A DNA stretch of 64,000 nt from Diorhabda sublineata (lineage: Eukaryota > Arthropoda > Insecta > Coleoptera > Chrysomelidae): contig NC_079483.1 of NCBI RefSeq assembly GCF_026230105.1, forward strand, positions 9,541,312 to 9,605,311. The letters are read 5' to 3'. The position numbers and the translations under genes were made by a program. Below are positions 23,292 through 35,200 of this stretch, piece by piece. The notes under the pieces are model-generated. The model saw nothing but the letters and a program-made list of their open reading frames with translations, was not told the origin of the DNA and ran no database searches. Each line of letters starts with the position of its first letter. Position 1 is the first letter of the stretch.

Positions 23292-26200
23292 ATGTCTACC
23301 ACAATGGAACATAGTGCTGGAGATTGCGTTCAAACTGAGTTAATATCTGGAGTTGAATTAATGAATAAAACTAAATCAAATTTATATCGTGTCTACGAAG
23401 AAACAGTGGTAGTAATACTGTACATTTTATCTAATTCAAAATGTGTATATCTTGATAATGTTTTAGGGTTACACGAAATTAAATAGGGTAGAAAAAAAGT
23501 CTAATGTTTCAAATGGACACGTACCGGTGAGTTTTTCATTAATTTTTTAGAAACTGTGGTAGTCGCTTATCATTTATACTAATACGTAACCGAAATAATG
23601 TTTGATTATTATTCAGATAAAAAACGATAATTTTTTCTGGGAATTCTATTAATATACTTCGTTTTTTGCCTATAATAATTTTTATTTTAAGTTTACATGT
23701 TTATAAAATAGTGGAATATAACTAGTATCAAAGTCAAATTTTGATTTGAAAATTTAAATGAAAAGTTGGGTATGTAATAACTCGAAATTGTGAAATTTTT
23801 ATCACTGATTCACATAACTAAAAAAACAAAGTTTGTTTTATGTATTTTTAAGTGATATCACGTAATTGAAGTAATAAGTATTGTATATTTTATGCTGGAT
23901 TAGTAAAGGACAGATTCAAAAGTTGATACAATTAATTCTGATTTATTTAATAATTAAAAGAGAACACGACACATTTTTTATATAACTAAATGGAAAATAG
24001 TCGGTCAGTGGCGTAGCATGTACTAATATAGATAAAGTTAAATGTGCAAAAACAATAATGAAAATAGAATACTACCAAAAATTTTTTGGAAAACAAAGAA
24101 TTTTTCATATTCTTGCATAGCTTCACAAAAAAACGTCGCAAAAATGATTTTTTCCGAGATTTCTACCATTGCTTAAGAATTATAGACTTCCTCTACTCCA
24201 TTTAATTACGAGGGTTGTGTGAAAATTTCACCTCAAAGACATATCGAAATAAATGACTCTTTTTACCAAATATTGTTTTATAATTGAATAAAAAAATTAA
24301 ATGAACGATATGGGTAAAAAACAAAAAGAAAAGTATATTTATTTTATCGTTATTTTCCTCTACTGAATTTAACTACGAGGGTTGTCTGAAAAGTTTCACC
24401 CTGAAGACATCACAAAGGAAATTATTTTTTTAGAGTTTTCTCAGCAGAACACTAGCATAACAAAGACGTGGGTAAAGACAAATTAGTGAAAATTTCTTTT
24501 GTTGCTACTTGGTGGGAGAATGCTGAAAAACATAACAACTTAAATCGTTTTTTGACTTTTTTCTTCACCAAAATCATCTAGAAAAGGATTTATTCCACAA
24601 TCAGTCAGTTGGTTTTACCTCATATTGTTTCCCAAGCAGTTTTTAATTGTTCTCAACTTTTTTCTATAGTAGCCTTATATACAAGCATAGTCAACATTAT
24701 TTTGATAACAATATAAACATTAGAAGAGATGTCTTTCAATTTATTTGTAGTTCTGTATTTATTTCTATATCAAAATCCTTGTAAAAAAGCCCTGTAACTT
24801 CTTACCCATGCTACAAAGTGCGCCCAGCTCTACTATGAGTTCCTAACTGTATTAACTTGAGAAACTTTGACTTAAATTTACGAGTGGTTCGTTCGATCTG
24901 GAGTTATGTCTAGATCATTGTGCGTGAAATTGTTAATTACTTCATAAAAAAATTGTAATTTTATAAATAATTAAACACCTTGAGAAAATAGTAATTGGTT
25001 TTTCGCTTGATAGTTCACAAACTATAAGTATTTTGGAATTTTGAAAAAAAAAATCCTTAGAAGAGGAAATTTACTAAGAAAAGTTTGAACTTCCAAAATT
25101 GTACTTCTATTATTTAGGATTTTAATTTATACTGTATGCACTGTCTCCACATCGAGTACGTCAATAATAAATTTTTTAAAGCTACTTGAAGTAAATTTGG
25201 AAATACTAAAAAAAATATGGTGTAATCCAAACATTTTAGAGAATTTATTCCCGTTTAAGTCATTTTTCAATTTGAATTGGTTGACTAGTCTATTGAATCA
25301 TCTGATTAGAAATTATATTGGAATTTGGTCAACAAAGCAGTAAAAGTTGTTCTTTGCAAAGCGAAACTAAAAAGTCGGGGATTTCCCGGTTCATAAACAA
25401 ACCTAAGAGGATTCTTTAGGTGGCCCACTTCGCCAATCCCTAGCTACGCCCCTGCTATTGATAATTGATAAATTAGATAATTAATACTTACAATTGTAAT
25501 CCAACTGATATTATCTTAATAATTCATTTCTATTTTTTTACTACAAATTGATATGTTTTTAATGATGTATAAAACTTCTTATTAAATTTGAAGTTTATTC
25601 AATTTAGATTACTGAATACACTGTTTACATTAACACTCACAATTAGACTGCCTGATGCCCGTTTCGATAACCAAGTTATCGTCTTCCGAGACTGAAGGAG
25701 AGAACAATTTACCTTCAGTAAATTAGTAACATTTTTTTTAGGTTAGGATTCTCTTCGAGCTAAACGAAATTTACTTCATCAAAATTTCTAATAATTTGTA
25801 TAAATTGTTCAAATTATGATATCAAATTATTTTTTTTTATTGAAATTGTTCGTTTTTGTTTGTAATTTTTGAAGGAAAATATAACTTAGTTGAAAAAATT
25901 TATAATAACCTAAAATTTAAAAGTACAGTTTTATGTATATGGAAATTTTGGTTTTCTCATTTTTATCTTAAATACGCCGAAAAAATAAACAATTTGGAAA
26001 CAAAAACAATCATACAACAATTTTTGAAAATTTATTAGGCTAGGTTAGACTAGGGATGTAAATTCGTCCAAAAAGTGTGACAGGTTAGGTTAGGTTTTAG
26101 TTGTTTGGTTTTATACTATTTAAATAATTTGTTATGTACGATCTATACAATATTCAGTTTTCATATTTTCAAACCTTTCAAAGAACGTCCTTGTGCTATC

Positions 26201-29200
26201 CATACGAATTTACTACCGCCCAGGTTTGTATTCCCTTTCTTCATGTGGCAAAAATTATTTTTTTCGATTTTTTATAGCCCCTCTCACAAACCTTTACCTA
26301 ATTTTTTATTTCAGACACCTTTGGACGAAGAAACAACAGCCACTACACCAAATGGATTTTCAATTAGTGAAGTGAGTACTGATCCGTTTATTTTATTATT
26401 TTTCTAGATCGTGTTCATTCAAGGTCAAAGTCGAAAGATTCAGTTCTTATTATTTTTTTTACATACATTATGTTATGTCAAAAATCATCGAAATAAGAAT
26501 TATAATTCATAAAAATAATCTACGAAAAACGTTCCCATGCTATTTTTTATAGGATTCACCGAGTTAAAAATTGACTTTAATTGACTTTAATTCTAACACA
26601 TTTATTTGTTACCGCGATGTTGCCAGATGTACAGATTTTTCAGTTACTATTTATGTTACAATTTAATTTTTTATTGAATCTAATATTATAAGAATTGATA
26701 ATCCAACTTAGTTAACATTGATAAAGTGCAATTTGAAGTCAGTAGTTTTTATAATTATACATATAGCAACATTCAGAATTGCTCTCGTTTATTATTTAAC
26801 ACACGTTGGTGTGAAATTTTCAAATTGTAGGTTGTTTTATTATTAAATGGAAGCAGAAGGCGGTTTTATGGCATATAAAATTATCTAGTCTTTGTGTTTG
26901 TTAAATTCACCAATAAAATGATTAGATAAAAATTCTTTTAATACATATCGTTATTATTTGAAAATATTTTCTACAGTGGCGTAGCGTGGATTAATATAGA
27001 CGTGGGCTAAGTCGCATCAGTGACGCCATCTTTTTTTCCTTCTCAAGATCTACCTAATTAATTAATCTTACCAAACATGATGAAATAAATGAAATGAAAT
27101 ATAAATGAGTGGTGGGAGAATATTGAAAAGCATATGGATGAAAAAAAAAGAAATAAATAAATTATTTAGAAGAAATACTGCAAATAAACCGCCCGCTATA
27201 ATAAAAAGTTCTAAAAGGAAACATCAAAGACGCTGCGCGAATTCGCCGAATTTTAAAATTCCATTATAGCTGGACAGGGCCGGCCTCAGGATACATTTCG
27301 CGAACTTGTTCGTTGTTCGATGATGGGAATCGCCAAACATTTAGTAGTTTTTAATAATTTTTAACTTGGAAGAGCTTCTTACGGTGGAAGTTGTAGTTAT
27401 AGGCATAGTCGACATAATTCTAATAGCAATTCAAATATTAGGAACGATATCTTCCATCTAATTTGTAATTTTGTATTGAATCATCTACTAGACCTAGACT
27501 AGTGTTTTAAAACTTCGATATTTGGCACAGCTTTTATATCATTTATGTTCCACCCGGTACATTTGTATTGTTACAAGTTTGCGTTGTTGTCTAATCGATG
27601 AATATGGGAAGTTTTGGAACTCTTATATACTTAGGAACATTCTGGACAAATACTTTAAGGCCGTTTGACATGGTGCAAGGCAAATTCCATGCAATTTCTT
27701 GCAAGGTCAAAATCTCTTGACATTATGCGATTGATTTTGTGAATATAAAAGATCACTGGCGATAATTATATCTGATGCTGTCTTGCTTCTGGAACCTGAT
27801 TGACATATTGGTTTCTAAGCCAACAGTAACTAGATTTCTCCCTAGAATTGCAGGTAACACTCAGTAAAACAATCGCGTGTGAAACAATCAGCTGAACTTC
27901 ATCTGCGCATGCTTGTCATCAAGAAATATTGCCTCGCATTGCATTGCACGTTGCGTTGTTTCATGTCAAGAGGCCTTTGCATTGCGAAGCCAATGATCCA
28001 TCTTTCTGGTTAAAAAAATCAACTTTTATTGTTTAGAATTTCTACAAACTTACTTGCCAAACGTCGAAAAATAATAAAAATTAATACTGCCTTACGTTTT
28101 ACAGTTTTTTTCGTACTTAGATAGGTTATGTTACAGCAAGAACCATTTTTTTGTCTACCAGTGTTATTTTTTATTAATTATATAATTTTTCAGTTAACCC
28201 ACTAGCTATATATTATTAAAAAACAATTGTTAAAGTAATAAGCAATTATAGGAAATTACGGACAATAAATTTTAGAAGTATCATTTACTCTAACCTTAAA
28301 ATTAAATTGATAATAAAATATTTATGTACCAATTTACTTAAACTGCTTGTAACTACCGGTAGTTGACACAAACATAACGAATATAAACAATTATCTAGTT
28401 GTGTAAAAATGTAAATATTTACGAAAATTTAATTGAGGTTAGAAAAATGTGTACGGCCTATATACACGAAGGAAAACATTTTATTCAATGTTTGTTGGTT
28501 AAAATGTTCACTAATTTTTAATCAAACATTTTGGTAAATTCTTTCATCAAAATACGTAATAACATACAGAAGGATTTTGATTTTTACCCAAGTAGTATGT
28601 TTTCGAAGATATAGAAGATGACAGCTGATATATTTTATGATAATCTCATTACTATGAACGTATAATCTATCTTTATGTACGAGAAAGTAATAAAATCTGA
28701 TTTCTAATGCAAAATATTATGACGAAATAATCTAAATATTGCATTAAATTTTCATAAATAAAAATTTTCGGGTCGTTATTGGTCTTTTATAACCATAAGT
28801 TGTACAGAAAAAGGTTCGGACAGGCCAAAAGCCAATTGTATTAAATATTACATAGCCGTATCGATAAGATTTTTCTTTCAATAATTATCTGTCAGAAATC
28901 AACAAATTTATGTTGATGACCCAGTGAAATTAGCTGGTAGTACACTTGACGTGAGGAAATTTTCGTACGTTGGGTTTTCTAAGATTTTCGACGTGGATTA
29001 AACCAACAGCAGTGTGCCGATTAACTCGCTTCGACTTTTAGTGATCGAGCACCATCCCGAGTCAACGTGTTTCGCTGGTTTTCCGAATTCAATCGTGGCC
29101 GCACTTCGCTACAGGATGAACTTCGTGAAAGTCGTCCAAAACCGCCGGTTGTGCCCGAAAACATCGATGATGTACGTAAACTGACATACCGTTAGATTGA

Positions 29201-32200
29201 GGCATCCTTGTCAAAAAGATTTATTCGCGTTGGATACCGAATAATTTGAGAATCGCGCAGAAAACAGCTCGTGTCGATTCGTGCTGATATATTTAATCAC
29301 AGTGGTTCAAAAGACGTCTAGAAGATCGACAAATCAGGGATCTATGCATACGAAACCGACACTAAACAACAATTGACTGTATAGGTCCTTCAAGACGAAC
29401 CAAAAATCAACAAATTCTGGACATCTTGCCACTGTTCCATTGGAACAACGTAGAATGGTACACCAGTATTTGTTTGACAGAAGTGGTCGAAAAAATCCGA
29501 GAAACCAACCACTACAAAGCCAGCTCTCACTCATCGATGGGTCATCCGCCGCACAGTCCTTGTTTAGCACCCAGTGATTCCTTCTTATTTCTACAGATCA
29601 AAAATAAATTGCGAGATCAAGCTGAAGAAGCGGTTGATGCGTTCAAACGTGTTTTGAATGTACCTCAATCGGAATGGAAATGATCTTGATGCAGAATATT
29701 TTGAAAAGCAATAAAGTCAAATTAGATTTCTACCATATCATTATGAACCAAACCAGATTGAACACAAATAAGTTTTAACCAAAAATTAATTATTCTAAAA
29801 TGAGCGATGTTAAATATATGTTTTTTGGAGGCTGAGCATGAAGCCTGGAAACTAGAAAAAGGCTGTAAATCGTACTATTAAAGAAGAAGAGAAAATGTAG
29901 AAGTTATTACTGATGAAATTATCAAACCACGCATTGTGAATATTGGTTGAAAAAACTTCTTATTTGGATTTGTAAGGAGAAGTCAATTTTGACATTAAAA
30001 TTATTATTTATCCTTACATTTTAGAAAAAATCGCAAGTTTTAATCAAGTATACAAATGTTATTTTATACGGAATACCAGTATAAAAAATATTTTAATTAT
30101 CTTCTAAAAGAAATGATGCGTTTATGGATTACGAATGATTTATTATTTTGATATTCACTCATTCATAAAAGTAGACCTAAATAAAATAACTACGTGAACG
30201 AATTATTTTTTTTTTTTTTGGTTTGTTTCAGTCTGATAGAAAATCGTCGGATGTCACGGAGGAAACGCCGAAAATCCGTCAGACCAAAGAATCCTTCGAA
30301 CCTCCCTTGTTGATCACGAAAGCCCTAACCCACATCAGTTTTTATATCCTTATGTTTTTAGGTTATCTTAGTCAAGCGTTATTTCCACCGAAAATAGTAA
30401 AAGAAAAAAATAGGGATGGTTATGCGTCGCTTTTAGATAGATTTTCCACCTTTTATTCGAGATACGTTTATAGGAGGATTAAGGATTGTTGGAATTATCC
30501 AATTTGCAGCGTGCCCGGAGATGAAGTCATCCTTAAAAACCGAGTTACCAATGATAATGGGTGGACATTCGAGTAAGTGAAAAATCTAATTCATTATTTT
30601 TCAGTAACGATATATTAAATTTAAAACTGAAATACCCTGTACATTTTTATTTCATAATAACTTGTCATTCATTAAATATCGATTTTAACGTATTTTTAGC
30701 TTATTTTGTTTTCAAAAACCATATATCTGTGATTTAAAATTATTAATCGAAAGTATAATTCTATAACTTGAGTTTTTTTAACCAAATTTCATTCTTATTC
30801 AATAAAAACATTCATGGATCACCCTGTATCATAAATAGTTCTAATAAATTGAACACATTAGTTCCTCTAATTCGTTAAAAAATATTAAAATCATTTTTCA
30901 CAAATCCGACCCTGTCTAAGTGATTGTAACGAAGTTTGTAAGTAAAATTACTTTTAATATTTGGCAACGTAGCACTCGGAATTGTCAGACGAACAATAGT
31001 TAGTCTCGTTGCAATACATAGATGTATGTATAGTTGCCTATAAGTACTTTTATCTCGTTTATCGTAAAAGAAGAAAATAAATAGAAAGAAGAATGTTGAT
31101 AAATGTCATCGTTTGTTGTTTTAAAGTTTTAGTTTTTTATTTCGAGTTTTTATTAATTTTTTTTGATAATGTTCGATATATCTAATCAATTACTTCTACA
31201 AACTTTTCGTTTAGTAATAAAACAAATATCTGATATGTTTGTTTTACTAAAAATCCCAGAAATAGTTTCGAGTGTTGTGTAAATAATATACATGATATCG
31301 TGTTTTCTGAAATAGTGACACAATTTTCAAGTACATGTAAAACAGGTATTTTTTTTTCGTTGAACGAAATTACACATTATAATATTTATCTTCATTATTT
31401 TTTATTAGTACATTATTTAATTTTATCTATCCTTAATAGTCGATTGATAAACTTGACTTTTCTTTTGCTGTTGATATTTGAATTGAAAACATTAAAATGC
31501 ATAACTTTATCTTTCCCTGTCGGTCTTTCATAGCAGTAGAAAAGAGCCAAGCAGATCCGTTTAAATACCGAATTACAAAAAAAAACACAAAAATATCACG
31601 AAAACAAACAGCGGTACACACGTCAAAAAGAATAACAAAATTTTTAGGTTAACAGCAGCAATTTCAAGTTTAAGAATAGGGTGTAAAATTTGCAACGAAC
31701 GGCAAACGGAAAGACAAGTTTACGAATCGGCCTTAGAGTAATCAATATGGCTACCATGCTCTTTTAACCTTGATTTATGGGGCCAAAATTATAAATTGAA
31801 CATTAAATTAACAAATTAATAAATAGTTGAAAGACACTGAAATGGTTGTTCATGCAGAAAATTAACAGTTAAGAATTCGCCAATTTTCAACTTTTTAGTT
31901 AAATTTCTTAATTTTGTGAGGTTATGAACGCGTTATTGTGCCGATTTCAGCCTTGGTGTTTTATTTTAAAAACTGTTATAAAAAATAGTTTAATTTAATG
32001 TTTATTTTGGTTGCATAAACCAAACTTTACACCATTATACTTATTATTAAAATTAGCATAAACATTTAATGTTTATTGATATCAGAATACTGTATAAAGG
32101 TTTTAAATACCCAAAAACTCAAAGCAGAAATTGAATTTATTCGACAGTTGATATAAACTGTATGAAAGTCACTTAAAGCTAATAATGTAATATACATATA

Positions 32201-35200
32201 GGTAGGGTCCTCAATTTTTTTGCTACATACTATAAAATTTTTTTAAACATAATAAATAGGCGAATAAGCAAATTCAGAAAACTTGAGTGCAACATTTACA
32301 AATAATTTATTTACTATGCTCTTTTTTTGAAACAGTTTTGTTATAAAAACTTTAATATCATGCTTTGTGGTAAAAAATATTAAATAATAATTGTTAACTT
32401 CAGAACTGACATTTTTGAAACCGTAGAATAGAAATATACAGGATGTTACGTTTTTATTTTCATATTATTTCTGACGAAAACGCGAATCTGCCTTGTTGAT
32501 TTCTCATTTCAAAATTAGGCATAATATAACTAGAAATATACAGTATGTTCAATTTTTATTATCATATCGTTTCTGATGAAACTGTAAGTCTGCCATATTG
32601 ATTTCTTATTTTCATTATTTAAAAATTAGGCCTAATATAACTCACCGCAAATTTAATAACATGGAAAAACCGATGAAAAAGTTGTAGGGGTGCTCATATA
32701 CTGGGTGGTCAAACCAAAACGGACGTTTTCATCACTAGTAACTTCTTTTTTGGGGCTATTTAAATATAGTGAAGAGTGTGCCTAAAAGCCAAGATTTTGA
32801 AAATCCGGGGGGGAAAATTATGGGGTTTCCAGGCGTATATAATGATAAATTTCAATGTCCGTCTGAACTAACCGAGAGTCGTAGTTTAAATAAACAAATT
32901 ATGTCTTCTGATAATAAAATTTCGCCGTTTTTTGATTCGACAACACCGTATTGGTATATAGGTTGGAATGTTTTGTTTCAGATTTACCGGCTTGAAAACG
33001 AAATGCTTAAATTTAGCCTCATACAACTACCTCGGTTTTGCAGAAGCCAATGGGCCATGTGCCGAACACGCAATCAAAACCATCTACACCGACGGTATTA
33101 GCACTGGCAATACTAGACAGCAACACGGCACGTGCGCACTTCACGACGAACTAGAAACTTTATTAGCGGAATTTTTGGGCGTTGAAGATGCCATTACTTT
33201 CGGAATGGGTTTCGCAACAAATTCTCTAAACATACCGACACTTGCGTCACCGGGTTGTTTACTATTGAGCGATGAAAAGAATCACGCCAGTTTGATTCTC
33301 GGTATTAAACTATCAAATCCGACCGTTAAAGTTTTCAAACATAACAGTAAGTTACAGTGAAATCTTTGGATAATTTTGTTTACTGCGCAGTCGTACACTC
33401 ACGCCGTGTGATTGCTAGAGGAGAGAAAACAGTTTCTTCCTTCAAATTCGATTCCCACATTGAAATGAATCGATTCATTTTGATACGTTCCAAAATACCG
33501 TACGTAACAGTGAAATTTTTGGATAATTTTGTTTACTGCGCAGCCGTACACTTATTAGTCACGCCGTGTGATTGTTAGAGGTGGGAACACCGTTTCTTTT
33601 TTTTTAGATTAAATTCCTTTATTTAAATTCGTTCCAAAATAACGTTCGTTGCAGTGAAATGAATCGATTTATTCTGATACGTTCCAAAATACCGTTCGTT
33701 ACAGTGAAATTCTTGGATAATTTTGTTTAGCGCAGTTGTAGACCATATAGTTAACGGGGACTGCTACTTTGGTAAAAAAAGTAGGAAAACATTCAATAGG
33801 ACTAACGTCAAAAACATCTAACACGACTAAAAACGATTCTATATTCCTTTGGCTACTTTTAATGTCTCTAAACACCTCCTCTCAAGGACGTTTGATGTTG
33901 GTGAGGGGGTCTAATTGCCTCCCTTATCAGTCGCGCTTTCATGGTCATAAGGGGGGGCTTATTCCAAGGTGGAAGCAATCGTGCCTAGGGGTGTATGGTA
34001 CCCGAGCCCTGATGAGGCGTCCTCTGAGGACTAAGGGTCCTGACAACACCTCCTCTCCCTCAAGAAGACTCAAAGCAAACCACCAGAACCCAAAGAAACA
34101 ATTTCTACCGAAGTCGAAGCTCTGACTAGTGCTTTTGACAAGGTGCGATTCAAACGCTACAATATCAGGGGTGCCGTGACAATAAAAGGAGAGAAAACCC
34201 AAAGCTGTTGGGGCAGCTCGGGGCTTAACGACATTAGATCCTAATGTTGTTTCGACTTCCAACTCTCCTCCACCCAGGGCGTCCAACTCAATGATACAGG
34301 TTTAAGAGGTCAAAAACCTCTGGATCCACGTCTATCGAGTTGACTCCAAAAGCAGTAAAACTACTCCTGCAGTAGGTCCCGGTGATATTTCCGCGAAATC
34401 GGAGGGACCATCGTATCTCTCTGTACAATACAGCTGCTGGATTTCACTGGGGCCATTATGCGGTCTTCATCCGGCAATGGAACCAAGCCACCACCTTCTT
34501 TAGATGGTTAGGAATCATATCCCAATTTGTCAAAAGGTTCAATCCAAAACTGGTGTGCACTATGAGTAAAACCAGTAACTGGGACAGAAACTATATCCAC
34601 TGTTATGTAGAAGACGAAACCTCAATCTATATTCTTATGAAGTGGGAGAGACTACAGAACTCCACTACACCTGGGAGCCTATGAAGTAGAAGAAGATTTC
34701 TGATACCCCAGTGTTACAGCAAGGGGTCACAGTATACATGACATCCTAATATATACGTGTAAAAATAATTGAAAAGCGTTCTTTCATAAAAAAAAAGAAT
34801 AGGAATGCACTAATTGAATTGATTTTTGACTCCCCACTAGTTGACGTTACTCCTAATAGATGTTGTACTACTTTCTTCGTGCTTAGAAGAACAGATTCAT
34901 TTTTTAATCGACGAATTCAATAAAAAATTGCCAATTCAATCGAGTTTTTACGACATAACCTCAAAAATTACAGTTAATCTATAAACATGAACTTACTTGG
35001 CATGTAAGAATGAAAATTGAGGTTATATTTACCCATAATGAATTTACAAAAAACTAATTGTTGAATACCTAATTACAGACGTCAAACATTTGGAAAAATT
35101 ACTCAAAGAAGCCATTTATTATGGACAACCGAATCAAATAAACAACGTATACAAACCGTGGAAGAAGATAATCATATTTATCGAAGGTATCTACAGTATG

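Noticed and set aside
33945..34286. 113-aa - strand frame as a host gene
   Set aside because: Lies in a lace intron within retroelement-like sequence, overlaps a + strand frame, and shows no domain.
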